Positions 41,027 through 49,287 of a DNA stretch of 64,000 nucleotides are shown here, in pieces (position 1 is the first letter of the stretch; each line of letters starts with the position of its first letter). A model generated the notes under the pieces. The model saw only the letters and a list, made by a program, of their open reading frames with translations, did no database searches and was not told the DNA's origin. Source of the DNA: Ramlibacter sp. (lineage in GTDB: Bacteria; Pseudomonadota; Gammaproteobacteria; Burkholderiales; Burkholderiaceae_C); assembly GCA_016713005.1 (NCBI GenBank), contig JADJPY010000003.1, positions 1 to 64,000 of the forward strand. The letters run 5' to 3'. The position numbers and the translations under genes are program-made.

Positions 41027-41610
41027 AAACGTTCGAATTCTGGTTTGACTTTGGCAGCCCGGCGTCGTACCTCGCCTGGACGCAGGTGCCGAAAATCGAG
41101 GCCGACTGTGCCGCGCGTGCCAGCTACCACCCGATGCTGCTGGGCGGCGTGTTTCAGGCCACGGGCAACCATTCGCCCGCCACCATCCCCGCCAAGGGCG
41201 CCTACACCTTCACCGACTTTGACCGCTTCGCCCGGCGCTATGGTGTGCCGCTGAACCGCAACCCGCACTTCCCGATCAACACCCTCACGCTGATGCGTGG
41301 CGCCACCGGCTTGCAGCTGCGCGAGCCCGCTCGCTTCATGGGCTACTGCGACGCCGTGTTCCGCGCCATCTGGGTGGATTCGCTGAACCTGAACGACCCG
41401 GCCACCGTGGGCGCCGTGCTGCAGGCCGCCGGCTTTGATGCGCAGGCCCTGCTGGCCCTGACGCAGGACGCCGAGGTCAAGGACCGGCTCAAGGCCGTGA
41501 CCCAACAGGCGATTGACCGCGGCGTTTTCGGCGCCCCGACCTTTTTTGTTGGCGACCAGATGTTCTGGGGCCAGGACCGGATTGATTTCGTCAAGGAAGC
41601 ACTGCAATGA
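41023..41610 (+). CDS. 2-hydroxychromene-2-carboxylate isomerase family (DsbA/GST-kappa fold)
   Basis: This 195-residue DsbA-like protein of the HCCA isomerase/GST kappa group has DFGSPASYLAWTQVPKIEA at the N-terminus (Ser in place of thioredoxin Cys), HPMLLGGVFQATGN, FPINTLTLMRGATGL and the C-terminal GVFGAPTFFVGDQMFWGQDRIDFV. Family members act with glutathione in aromatic degradation, but many homologues in acyl-CoA operons have no known role. It starts at TTG 41023 with GGAG before it, overlapping the upstream stop, and overlaps the enoyl-CoA hydratase start as ATGA. Confidence 0.86.
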   Translation: MKTFEFWFDFGSPASYLAWTQVPKIEADCAARASYHPMLLGGVFQATGNHSPATIPAKGAYTFTDFDRFARRYGVPLNRNPHFPINTLTLMRGATGLQLREPARFMGYCDAVFRAIWVDSLNLNDPATVGAVLQAAGFDAQALLALTQDAEVKDRLKAVTQQAIDRGVFGAPTFFVGDQMFWGQDRIDFVKEALQ

Positions 41611-42371
41611 CCGACATCCTCACCCACACCGATGGCGGTGTGATGACCGTCACGCTCAATCGCGTGGAAAAGAAGAACTCCATCACCGCCGCGATGTATG
41701 GCGCCATGGCTGATGCCTTGCAGTCTGCAGCCGGCAACGCCGCCATCCGGGTGGTGGTGCTGCAGGGGCATGAAACCGTCTTCAGCGCCGGCAATGACAT
41801 CGGCGACTTCCTCAACAAGCCGCCTGCGGGCGAGAACTCCCCGGTGTTCCGTTTCCTGCGCGGCATCGCGGCTTTCCCCAAACCGCTGCTCGCGGCCGTC
41901 TGCGGCCCGGCGGTGGGCGTGGGCACCACGATGCTGTTCCACTGCGACCTGGTCTACGCCGGGGACAACGCGGCGTTCAGCATGCCGTTTGTCAACCTGG
42001 GCCTGTGCCCCGAGGCAGCCTCCAGCCTGTTGGTGCCGCAAATGCTGGGTTACCACCGCGCGGCCGAAGCGTTGCTGATGGGTGAGCCCTTCATGGCCGA
42101 GGCCGCGCTCGAGGTCGGTCTGGTCAACCGGGTTCTGCCGCCCACCGAGGCCAACGGTTATGCCCAGGCCCAGGCACGCAAGCTGGCCGCCAAGCCCATC
42201 AGCTCACTGGTTGAAACCAAGCGCCTGATGAAGAAAGGCCAGGCCGCGCTCGTGGTCCAGCAAATGGACGATGAGGGCGCCAGCTTCGGGCGCATGCTGC
42301 GCGAGCCCGCCGCAAAGGAGGCGTTCTCGGCCTTCATGGAGCGGCGCAAGCCTGATTTCAGCCAGTTTTAG
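41607..42371 (+). CDS. Enoyl-CoA hydratase/isomerase family protein
   Basis: This 254-residue crotonase has the oxyanion-hole segments FSAGNDIGDF and CGPAVGVGTTMLFHCDLVYA. In the second region the family's Glu is replaced (GVGTTMLF in place of GGGCEL), while NLGLCPEAASSLLVP lies where ECI/PaaG-type isomerases differ. This favours an isomerase or other crotonase activity over simple hydration. The C-terminus ends in QF followed by TAG, and the dispersed repeat copy H begins at this stop. It is coupled to the isomerase gene by ATGA. Confidence 0.86.
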   Translation: MTDILTHTDGGVMTVTLNRVEKKNSITAAMYGAMADALQSAAGNAAIRVVVLQGHETVFSAGNDIGDFLNKPPAGENSPVFRFLRGIAAFPKPLLAAVCGPAVGVGTTMLFHCDLVYAGDNAAFSMPFVNLGLCPEAASSLLVPQMLGYHRAAEALLMGEPFMAEAALEVGLVNRVLPPTEANGYAQAQARKLAAKPISSLVETKRLMKKGQAALVVQQMDDEGASFGRMLREPAAKEAFSAFMERRKPDFSQF

Positions 42372-42428
42372 ATGAAAATCGGCCTGCAGCCCGCATGGAT
42401 GCTTGCTGACCCACTATCAAAAGCATAG
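42369..42428 (-). repeat. Dispersed GCTAT...ATAGC repeat, copy H
   Basis: The head CTATCAAAAGCATAG is at 42414-42428 and the tail, in reverse orientation, is AAAATCGGCCTGCAGCCCGC (42375-42394). It lies between convergent genes. The tail end TAG at 42369-42371 is the stop codon of the enoyl-CoA hydratase gene. Confidence 0.78.
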
Positions 42429-42471
42429 CGTTGCGGATTTGCGGGCGGCAAGTTCAGCTTCCCGCGGCCGG

Positions 42472-43689
42472 TCAGTTGACCGAGAAGGTCAGCCCCGCGC
42501 GCTCTTGCAGCCTCCGCACCAGCGTCAGCCCCATGGCTGAGCCCGGCGTCCAAACGCCCCCGGGGGTCATGGCGCGGTCCACGTCACGGGCCAGGCACAG
42601 CGCAGCCTCGCTGACCAGTTTGCTGGTCGAGCCGTAGCCCGGGTCGCGATCCCCCTTTACTGTGGCGCGCAGCGTGCGTCCGTCTCCGGTCTGGCCCACA
42701 AACAGCACCTCATAGCGACCCCGCTCCCGCTGCGACTGGCTGGGCCCTTCGCCGGGCTTGGGCAGCGCAAACCGGCTGACGAGCGCGCGCGTCGGGCCAA
42801 ACCCCAGCAACAGGTTCTGCGCCCATGTGACGCGGGCCAGGCTCTTCGCGCGCGCCTTGCCGGCCGGCCCCTCGCCTGTGAGCATGCGCTCACTGTAGAC
42901 AAAGTCCCGGCCCCAGGGGTGACCGCGCAAGGCATGGGTGCGGTGCACGTTCTTGGTGTTGATGGCGGCCATCACAAAAGGGCCGGTCCAGCTGTTCGCC
43001 AGTTCGTCCCAGGCGGCGGTGTTGTCGTCGGGCTGCGCGGGGCCGCGGAATCCCGGTGTCAGGGCAAACGGGTCGGCCAGGGTGGCGGCGAGCGCCGGGT
43101 CCTGCCCGGCGGCTTCCAGCGAGGCCATCAGGCTGGCCGCCGTGCCGCCGGAGAAGCCGCCCTTCATCACCTTGACACGGCCGTGCACCCGCGCCAGCGA
43201 CGAGCCCAGGCGCTGCTGCGCCTCGCTTTGCAGGTAAACCACGCCCAGGTCGAACGGGATCGAGTCGAAACCGCACGAGAAGACGATGCGCGCGCCGCTG
43301 GCCTCGGCGGGCGCCTGCAACTCGGGAATCATCTGCGCCATCCAGCCGGGCTCGCCGCACAGGTCCACATAGTCGGTGCCGGCCTTCGCACAGGCGCGAA
43401 CCAGCGCGTTGCCGTGGCGCTGGTACGGCCCCACGGTGGTGATGACCACACGCGCACGGGCCACCAGCTTCGCCAGCGCGGCGGCGTCGTCGGCGTCGGC
43501 CACCAGCAGCGACAGCTGCGGGCCGATGCCCAGCCCGTCGCGCACGCGGGTCAGCTTCTCCAGGCTGCGCCCGGCCATGGCCCAGGCCACGCTGCCGCCC
43601 ACGCCGTAGGTGGCGTTCAGGTACTCGGCCACCAGCCGGCCGGTGAAGCCGGTGGCGCCAAAGACAATGAGGTCCAGCGGTTGGGTCAT
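42472..43689 (-). CDS. Saccharopine dehydrogenase-like/trans-acting enoyl reductase family protein
   Basis: This 405-residue protein has an NAD(P)-binding FGATGFTGRLVAEYL (10-24), then ARVVITTVGPYQRHGNALVRACAKAGTDYVDLCGEPGWM and FSCGFDSIPFDLGVVYL. This is the pattern of the saccharopine dehydrogenase-like oxidoreductase family, which includes mycobacterial trans-acting enoyl reductases for lipid synthesis. True saccharopine dehydrogenase activity is unlikely. It is transcribed alone or with the Tim44-domain gene upstream (63 bases). Substrate unknown; lipid modification is a reasonable guess from family and window context. Confidence 0.85.
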   Translation of the reverse strand: MTQPLDLIVFGATGFTGRLVAEYLNATYGVGGSVAWAMAGRSLEKLTRVRDGLGIGPQLSLLVADADDAAALAKLVARARVVITTVGPYQRHGNALVRACAKAGTDYVDLCGEPGWMAQMIPELQAPAEASGARIVFSCGFDSIPFDLGVVYLQSEAQQRLGSSLARVHGRVKVMKGGFSGGTAASLMASLEAAGQDPALAATLADPFALTPGFRGPAQPDDNTAAWDELANSWTGPFVMAAINTKNVHRTHALRGHPWGRDFVYSERMLTGEGPAGKARAKSLARVTWAQNLLLGFGPTRALVSRFALPKPGEGPSQSQRERGRYEVLFVGQTGDGRTLRATVKGDRDPGYGSTSKLVSEAALCLARDVDRAMTPGGVWTPGSAMGLTLVRRLQERAGLTFSVN

Positions 43690-43752
43690 GGCAAGCCTGT
43701 CAGGGGCGGCGCTGCGGCGCAGCGCGACTCGCCATTCTCGCTGGTTGCGGGA

Positions 43753-44673
43753 TCAGGCCGCCTGCTGGATGCCTGCCAGTACCCAGCCACCGGCGCCGTT
43801 GCGCGGCTTGGCCAGGTGCCAGATCTCGTCAAATGGCTCGGCCATGGCGGCACCGCGCTCCCGGGTCTCACCCGTGAAGCGAACGCTCACCACGTACTGG
43901 GAGTCTTCTTCCGCCACCTCGAGCACCTGGGCGTCCAGTTGCGGCACATCGGTGTGCTGCGGGACGCCACCACGCTCGCTCAAGTCCATCTGCAGCTCGG
44001 CAAACATCCCGGGCGTGGTGAACTGGCGCAGGTCGTCCAGGTTGCCCGCATCGTTGGCCGCCTGCAGCCGGATGAAGTTGACCTTGGCGTTGCGCACAAA
44101 GGCATCCACGTCAAAGTCGGCCGGTATGCGCGGGGCGGCCTGCACACTACCGCCCAGAGCGCTGCCGATCATCGAGCCGTCCTGGGCACCGGTATTGCCC
44201 AGGGGCGCGGGCATGCGAAACGCAGTGTTCTGCTGCGGACCAGTGCCTGCGCCAGCCCCGGCGTAGGCCAGGCCGCCCGGACCACCCTGGGCCGCTGCGG
44301 CGCGCTTGCGCATGATCAGCCCGATCACCACCATCACCGCCATGGCAATCAGGGCCATGGTCATGAAGCTGGCCAGCTCTTCGCCGAAACCCAGGTGCGA
44401 GGCGAGGGCGGCGATGCCCAGGCCGGCGGCAATGCCGGCAATCGGGCCCATCCACTTGCTGCGGCTGGATGCAGCCGTCGCGCCGGCCGCACCGGCCGCG
44501 CCCGGCGTGGCCGATGGCGTGGCGTCGGGTGCCTTGGCCGGCGGCGCGGCCTGGCGCTGCGTGCCAACGGATTTGCCGCCGCCCAGGCGCTTGGCGGCTT
44601 CGGCGTCGAGCGCCACAGTGGACAGGCCGACGGTGAACACCACGGCCAGCAGGGACAAGAATTTCTTCATCAC
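43753..44673 (-). CDS. Tim44-domain membrane protein
   Basis: This 306-residue protein starts with a signal or anchor helix (FLSLLAVVFTVGLSTVALDAEA), then an Ala/Pro-rich linker, one or two hydrophobic helices near 75-118 (WMGPIAGIAAGLGIAALASHLGF and FMTMALIAMAVMVVIGLIM), a Gly/Ala stretch, and a C-terminal Tim44-like domain from about 180 (FVRNAKVNFIRLQAANDAGNLDDLRQFTTPGMFAELQMDL). Bacterial Tim44-domain proteins are inner-membrane proteins of unknown or envelope-assembly function. The start may be ATG 44673 or the next codon. It is divergent from the TetR gene. Confidence 0.85.
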   Translation of the reverse strand: MMKKFLSLLAVVFTVGLSTVALDAEAAKRLGGGKSVGTQRQAAPPAKAPDATPSATPGAAGAAGATAASSRSKWMGPIAGIAAGLGIAALASHLGFGEELASFMTMALIAMAVMVVIGLIMRKRAAAAQGGPGGLAYAGAGAGTGPQQNTAFRMPAPLGNTGAQDGSMIGSALGGSVQAAPRIPADFDVDAFVRNAKVNFIRLQAANDAGNLDDLRQFTTPGMFAELQMDLSERGGVPQHTDVPQLDAQVLEVAEEDSQYVVSVRFTGETRERGAAMAEPFDEIWHLAKPRNGAGGWVLAGIQQAA

Positions 44674-44796
44674 GGTCTCCAGTAAAAGTGAACTTCAGCA
44701 GGGTATCGGCTTGATTCAACAAATCAAAGCAGCTATTCAGATCGAATAAGTTCGTAAAAAACTGAATGAACAGCGATTTCTGGCCCGGCATATTTT

Positions 44797-44835
44797 TACC
44801 AAGCAAACGCTTGCCATAAATAGCATCGTTTGGTA
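44797..44835. promoter_or_regulatory. Operator-like inverted repeats upstream of the carboxylation operon regulator
   Basis: TACCAAGCAAACGCTTG (44797-44813) contains the perfect inverted repeat CAAGC-N4-GCTTG, and CGTTTGGTA (44827-44835) is a second half-site in inverse orientation to TACCAA...ACG. The pair sits 12-50 bases before the TetR start, within the likely promoter. Autoregulation and control of the operon are inferred. Confidence 0.5.
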
Positions 44836-44846
44836 AGGTGCCGGCC

Positions 44847-45503
44847 ATGGACCAGCACGTTGCCCACAAGCGCCCGCGCGGCCGCCCCCGCAAGACGGTG
44901 GCGGACCGCGACGACGGCAACCGCCGCCAGCAGCTGATCGCCGGTGCGGCGCGGCTGTTTCGCCGCAAGGGCTTTGACGCCACCAGCACACGCGACATCG
45001 CCGCCGAAGCGGGCATGCAAAGCGGCTCGCCCTTCTATCACTTCAAGAGCAAGGGCGCGCTGCTGTACGCGGTGATGGAGGCCGGCATGCGCGCCGCGAT
45101 TGAGCGCCAGGGCACGGCCCTGAAAGCCGCGGCGCTACAAAAAAGCGAGCAGATTGGCCAGGATCCACGGGGCCTTCTGGCCGTTTTGATCCAAAACCAC
45201 TTCGATGTGCTGCTCGGGCCGGGCAGCGACTTCATTCCGGTGATGCTGTATGAGTCGCGCGCCATCACGGCACGCCAGCGCGCCACGCTGGCCACGTTGC
45301 AGGGTGAGTACGAGGCGCCCTGGGTGCCGGTGCTGCAGGCGCTGCACGACGCGGGGCAGCTGCGGGCTGACGTCAAGCTCGCGCGGCTGCTGATCTTTGG
45401 CGCGCTCAACTGGTCGGTGCAGTGGTTTGACCGCAGGAAGGGCGCCACGGTGGACGAGCTGGCCGCGGCCGCGCTGGCGCTGTTTGTTCAGGAGAAGCCA
45501 TGA
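44847..45503 (+). CDS. TetR family regulator of the acyl-CoA carboxylation operon
   Basis: This 218-residue TetR protein has a basic N-terminal stretch (HKRPRGRPRKTVADRDD) and an HTH region RRQQLIAGAARLFRRKGFDATSTRDIAAEAGMQSGSPFYHFKSKGALLYAVMEAGM. A dispersed-repeat copy (45133-45197) is read in frame as ALQKSEQIGQDPRGLLAVLIQ in the ligand domain. ATG 44847 has AAGG upstream; a GTG at 44838 is possible. The SDR gene starts 4 bases before its stop, so it heads the operon. The ligand is probably an intermediate of the pathway. Confidence 0.9.
   Translation: MDQHVAHKRPRGRPRKTVADRDDGNRRQQLIAGAARLFRRKGFDATSTRDIAAEAGMQSGSPFYHFKSKGALLYAVMEAGMRAAIERQGTALKAAALQKSEQIGQDPRGLLAVLIQNHFDVLLGPGSDFIPVMLYESRAITARQRATLATLQGEYEAPWVPVLQALHDAGQLRADVKLARLLIFGALNWSVQWFDRRKGATVDELAAAALALFVQEKP
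45133..45197 (+). repeat. Dispersed GCTAT...ATAGC repeat, copy D, inside the TetR gene
   Basis: The head is degenerate, GCTACAAAAAAGCGAGC (45134-45150). The tail has CACGGGGCCTTCTGGCCG (45166-45183) followed by TTTTGATCCAAAA. It is in frame in the TetR gene and encodes ALQKSEQIGQD..., the same ALQKSE as copy E. Confidence 0.65.
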
Positions 45504-46405
45504 GTTACCGCTCGGTATTCGCGCCCGGCCTGCTGGCGGGCCGGGTGATTGTGGTCACCGGCGGTGGCTCGGGCATCGGACGGTGCACCGCGCACGAGCT
45601 GGCCGCGCTGGGCGCCCACGTGGTGCTGATCGGGCGCAACCTGCAAAAGCTGCAGGATGTGGCCGGCGAGATCGTGGCCGACGGGGTTGCAGGGGGCGGG
45701 CACGTCGGTCATGTGAGCTTTCATGCCTGCGACATCCGCAACGAGGACGCGGTGAAGAACACCGTGGCCGCCATCGTGATCGCGCACGGCCGCATCGACG
45801 GACTGGTCAACAACGCGGGCGGACAGTACATCACGCCGCTGGAAGCCATCAGCGCCAAGGGTTGGGACGCGGTGGTCGCCACCAACCTCACTGGCGGCTT
45901 CCTGATGGCGCGCGAGTGCTACCTGCAGGCCATGCAGGCGAGCGGCGGCAGCATCGTCAACATCGTCGCGGACATCTGGGGCTCGATGCCGGGCATGGGC
46001 CACAGTGGCGCGGCGCGCGCGGGCATGGTGAGCTTTACTGAGACCGCGGCGCTGGAATGGGCCAGGAGCGGTGTGCGCGTGAACGCCGTGGCGCCGGGCT
46101 ACATCGCCTCCAGCGGCATGGACCATTACCCGCCCGAGGCCGGACCCATGCTGCGCGAGATGCGCGAGACGGTGCCGCTGGGCCGCTTTGGCAACGAGGC
46201 CGAGACGTCCGCGGCCATCGTGTTCCTGCTCAGCCCGGCGGCCAGCTTCATCAGCGGCACCGTGCTGCGGGTGGACGGCGCGCGGCCGCAGGTGCGCATG
46301 GGCTGGGGCCAGGTGGCTGCGCCGGAAGAAGCCCAGTCGCGCGACGCGGTGAAGCCGTTTGACGGCTTCCATCGCTACCGTACGCCCAGGGTGTTCCAGA
46401 AATGA
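45500..46405 (+). CDS. SDR family protein similar to peroxisomal trans-2-enoyl-CoA reductase (PECR)
   Basis: This 301-residue SDR has VFAPGLLAGRVIVVTGGGSGIGR at the N-terminus, NNAGGQYITPLEAISAKGWDAVVATNLTGGF, and HSGAARAGMVSFTETAALEWARSGVRVNAVAPGYI. The HSGAARAG motif in place of YxxxK is that of the PECR/dienoyl-CoA reductase group, which acts on enoyl-CoA thioesters with NADPH. The C-terminal 30 residues are an extension. In the P. aeruginosa terpenoid (atu) cluster an SDR gene (atuB) is in a similar position; whether this is its orthologue is unsure. It is co-transcribed with the TetR gene and followed by the carboxyltransferase gene after 10 bases. Confidence 0.85.
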   Translation: MSYRSVFAPGLLAGRVIVVTGGGSGIGRCTAHELAALGAHVVLIGRNLQKLQDVAGEIVADGVAGGGHVGHVSFHACDIRNEDAVKNTVAAIVIAHGRIDGLVNNAGGQYITPLEAISAKGWDAVVATNLTGGFLMARECYLQAMQASGGSIVNIVADIWGSMPGMGHSGAARAGMVSFTETAALEWARSGVRVNAVAPGYIASSGMDHYPPEAGPMLREMRETVPLGRFGNEAETSAAIVFLLSPAASFISGTVLRVDGARPQVRMGWGQVAAPEEAQSRDAVKPFDGFHRYRTPRVFQK

Positions 46406-46415
46406 GCGCCGCACG

Positions 46416-48029
46416 ATGACTGTTTTCCAGAGTTCATGGAACGCCTCCGGTGCCCTGGCGCAGCAGCGGCGTGAAGCCATGCTGGCGCGCATCGCGCAGC
46501 TGCGGGCGCTGGAAGACCGTGCCGCGCAGGCCTCGGCCAGGTCCAAGCCGGTGTTCGACAAGCGCGGCCAGCTGCTGCCGCGCGAGCGGGTGGCGCTGTT
46601 GCTGGACGCCGGCGCGCCCTGGCTGCCGCTGTGCCCGCTGGCCGGATTTCTGCAGGACACCAAAGACACGGCAACTTCCGTCCCCGGCGGCGGCATCGTC
46701 GCGGGCATCGGCTTCATCAACGGTGTGCGCTGCATGGTGGTGGCCAGCGACTCGGGCATCGAGGCCGGCGCGATCCAGCCCATGGGGCTGGACAAGATCC
46801 TGCGCGTGCAGGAGCTGGCATTGCAGAACAAGTTGCCGTTTGTGCATCTGGTGGAAAGCGCGGGCGCCAACCTCATGAAGTACCGGGTCGAGGGCTTTGT
46901 GCACGGCGGCAGCCTCTTCCGCAACCTGGCGCGGCTGTCGGCCGCGGGGCTTCCGGTAATCACCGTGCAGCACGGCTCGGGCACGGCCGGTGGCGCCTAC
47001 ATGCCGGGCCTGAGCGATGTGGTCATCATGGTGCGCGGGCGTTCGCGGGCCTTTCTGGCCGGGCCGCCGCTGCTGATGGCGGCCACAGGTGAGGTGGCGT
47101 CCGAAGAGGAACTGGGCGGCGCCGAGATGCACACGGCCGTCTCGGGCCTGGGCGAGTACCTGGCGGAAGACGACCGGCACGCGCTTGGTATGGCAAAAGA
47201 GGCCGTGGCCCGCACGGGAATTGGACAGGTTGCTATGAAAAACATAGCTAAGCCGCCGCGGTACGACACGCTAGAACTGCTCACGCTGATGTCCGCCAAC
47301 CACCGCGAGCCGGTGGACATGCGCGAGGTGATCGCGCGGCTGGTGGACGACTCCGACTTGCTGGAGTTCAAGCCACTGTACGGCGCGGCCACGGTCTGTG
47401 CGCAGGCCTGCCTTGCCGGCCACCACGTGGGCATCATTACCAACAACGGGCCGATCGATGTGGCCGGTGCCAACAAGGCCGCGCATTTCATCCAGCTGAT
47501 GTGCCAGCTGGGCCACCCCATCATTTACCTGCAGAACACCACCGGCTACATGGTGGGCAAGGACAGCGAACAGGGCGGCATGATCAAGCACGGCAGCAAG
47601 ATGATCCAGGCGGTGACCAACGCCACGGTGCCGCAGATCACCATTCAGTGCGGCGCGAGTTTTGGTGCAGGCAACTACGGCATGTGCGGCCGTGGCTATG
47701 CGCCGCGCTTTCTCTTCAGCTGGCCCAGCGCGCGCACGGCGGTGATGGGTGGCGAGCAGGCCGCCCGCACCATGCAGATCGTGACCGAAGCCGCATTGGC
47801 GCGCAAAGGCGTGGCGAGCGACCCGGCGGCGTCAAAAGCGCAGTTCGACAAGATCGTCGGCGTGTTCGAGTCGCAGGCCGACGCGTTCTACACCAGTGGC
47901 CTGGTGCTGGACGACGGCGTGATCGATCCGCGCGACACCCGCGCCGTGCTGGCGTTCTGCCTGGACACCTGCGCCGAAGCAGAAGCCCGTCAGCCGCGAC
48001 CCATGCAGTTTGGCGTGGCGCGTATGTAG
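46416..48029 (+). CDS. Acyl-CoA carboxylase carboxyltransferase (beta) subunit, AtuC/LiuB-like
   Basis: This 537-residue carboxyltransferase transfers CO2 from biotin to an acyl-CoA. It has the N-terminal crotonase-like half with VESAGANLMKYRVEGF and GSGTAGGAYMPGLSDVVIMVRG, FLAGPPLLMAATGEVASEEELGGAEMHTAVSGLGEYLAEDD, and the C-terminal half with NNGPIDVAGANKAAHFIQL, LQNTTGYMVG and GASFGAGNYGMCGRGY. The SGLxEYLAEDD segment is closer to my memory of geranyl-CoA carboxylase (AtuC) than of methylcrotonyl-CoA carboxylase. Head-only repeat J is embedded at 47232-47248 (VAMKNIAK). The partner biotin carboxylase is two genes on. Confidence 0.88.
   Translation: MTVFQSSWNASGALAQQRREAMLARIAQLRALEDRAAQASARSKPVFDKRGQLLPRERVALLLDAGAPWLPLCPLAGFLQDTKDTATSVPGGGIVAGIGFINGVRCMVVASDSGIEAGAIQPMGLDKILRVQELALQNKLPFVHLVESAGANLMKYRVEGFVHGGSLFRNLARLSAAGLPVITVQHGSGTAGGAYMPGLSDVVIMVRGRSRAFLAGPPLLMAATGEVASEEELGGAEMHTAVSGLGEYLAEDDRHALGMAKEAVARTGIGQVAMKNIAKPPRYDTLELLTLMSANHREPVDMREVIARLVDDSDLLEFKPLYGAATVCAQACLAGHHVGIITNNGPIDVAGANKAAHFIQLMCQLGHPIIYLQNTTGYMVGKDSEQGGMIKHGSKMIQAVTNATVPQITIQCGASFGAGNYGMCGRGYAPRFLFSWPSARTAVMGGEQAARTMQIVTEAALARKGVASDPAASKAQFDKIVGVFESQADAFYTSGLVLDDGVIDPRDTRAVLAFCLDTCAEAEARQPRPMQFGVARM
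47232..47248. repeat. Head-only dispersed repeat, copy J, inside the carboxyltransferase gene
   Basis: GCTATGAAAAACATAGC is the palindrome head of the dispersed repeat without a recognisable tail. It lies in frame in the carboxyltransferase gene, in the linker after the first half (QVAMKNIAKP). Confidence 0.6.
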
Positions 48030-48101
48030 AACCTTGCGGGACAGACCAGGATTTGCATGGCAAACCTGCTCTGTCCCCAACCGATTAGTTGGAGACACCC
48101 C

Positions 48102-49283
48102 ATGCAATACACCCACGAACACCTCGAAATCCAGAAGACGCTCAAGCGCTACATCGACGAGCACATCAACCCCCATGTGGACGAATGGGAGGCGGCCGAG
48201 ATCTTCCCCGCGCACGAGGTCTTCAAGGGACTGGGCAAGCTGGGCCTGCTGGGTCTGTGCAAGCCCGAGGCCCATGGCGGGATGGGGCTGGACTACTCGT
48301 ACTCGATGCTCATGGCCGAGACGCTGGGCTACATCGACTGCGGCGGTGTGCCCATGGCGATCGGCGTGCAGACCGACATGGCCACGCCGGCGCTCGCCCG
48401 CTTCGGCAGCGAAGAGCTCAAGCGCGAGTTCCTCGCCCCGGCCATTGCCGGCGACATGGTGGGATGCATCGGTGTGAGCGAGCCTGCCGCTGGCAGTGAT
48501 GTGGCAGGCATCAAGAGCGTTGCGCGCAAGGACGGCGACGACTATGTGATCACCGGCCAGAAGATGTGGATCACCAACAGCCTGCAGGCCGACTGGATGT
48601 GCATGCTGGTCAACACCGGCGAGGGCGCGCCGCACAAGAACAAGAGCCTGGTGATGGTGCCCATGCGCGACGGCCCGAACGGCAAGCTGACCAAGGGCAT
48701 CTCGGTCGCGCAGAAGATCAGGAAGATCGGCATGAACAGCAGCGACACTGGCCTGATCTACTTTGACGAGGTGCGCGTGCCCCAGCGCAACCGCATCGGC
48801 GCAGAGGGCCAGGGCTTCATCTACCAGATGCAACAATTCCAGGAAGAGCGCCTGTGGGCGGCGGCGAGTTGCCTGGTCTCGCTCAACCGCTGCATCGAAT
48901 GGACGATTGAATGGGCGCAGGAACGCAAGCTCTTCGGCGCCAGCCTGGCCGACCAGCAGTACGTGCAGTTCAAGCTGGCCGAGCTGAAGACCGAGGTGGA
49001 GAGCCTGCGCGCGCTGACCTACCGCGCCTGCGACCTCTACGTGCAGGGCCAGGACGTGCTGGAGCTGGCCAGCATGGCCAAGCTCAAGGCCGGGCGGCTC
49101 AACCGCCTCATCCCCGACGCCTGCCTGCAGTTCTGGGGCGGCATGGGGTTCACCTGGGAGAACAAGGTGTCACGCATGTACCGCGACGGGCGGCTTGGCT
49201 CGATTGGCGGAGGTGCGGACGAGGTGATGCTGGGCATCCTGGCCAAGATCATGGGGATTGCCAAGCGGCCGGTTGCCGGGTGA
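48102..49283 (+). CDS. Acyl-CoA dehydrogenase, citronellyl-CoA dehydrogenase-like (AtuD-like)
   Basis: This 393-residue flavoenzyme closely follows what I recall of AtuD: EHINPHVDEWE, GGMGLDYSYSMLMAETLG, CGGVPMAIGVQTDMATPALARFGS, GDMVGCIGVSEPAAGSDVAGIKS, KMWITNSLQADWMC and CLQFWGGMGFTWENKVSRMYRDGRLGSIGGGADEVML. The catalytic Glu is probably E249 in QEERLW, the isovaleryl-CoA dehydrogenase position, while the usual YEGT Glu is replaced by GGGA. This geometry fits branched acyl-CoA. ATG 48102 has TTGGAG upstream. It is in the same operon as the carboxylase subunits. Confidence 0.87.
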   Translation: MQYTHEHLEIQKTLKRYIDEHINPHVDEWEAAEIFPAHEVFKGLGKLGLLGLCKPEAHGGMGLDYSYSMLMAETLGYIDCGGVPMAIGVQTDMATPALARFGSEELKREFLAPAIAGDMVGCIGVSEPAAGSDVAGIKSVARKDGDDYVITGQKMWITNSLQADWMCMLVNTGEGAPHKNKSLVMVPMRDGPNGKLTKGISVAQKIRKIGMNSSDTGLIYFDEVRVPQRNRIGAEGQGFIYQMQQFQEERLWAAASCLVSLNRCIEWTIEWAQERKLFGASLADQQYVQFKLAELKTEVESLRALTYRACDLYVQGQDVLELASMAKLKAGRLNRLIPDACLQFWGGMGFTWENKVSRMYRDGRLGSIGGGADEVMLGILAKIMGIAKRPVAG

Positions 49284-49287
49284 CGCC

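Noticed and set aside
42919..44685. Long plus-strand open frame over the saccharopine dehydrogenase-like and Tim44 genes
   Set aside because: Composition is His/Gly/Arg-rich without motifs, and it spans two well-supported minus-strand genes.
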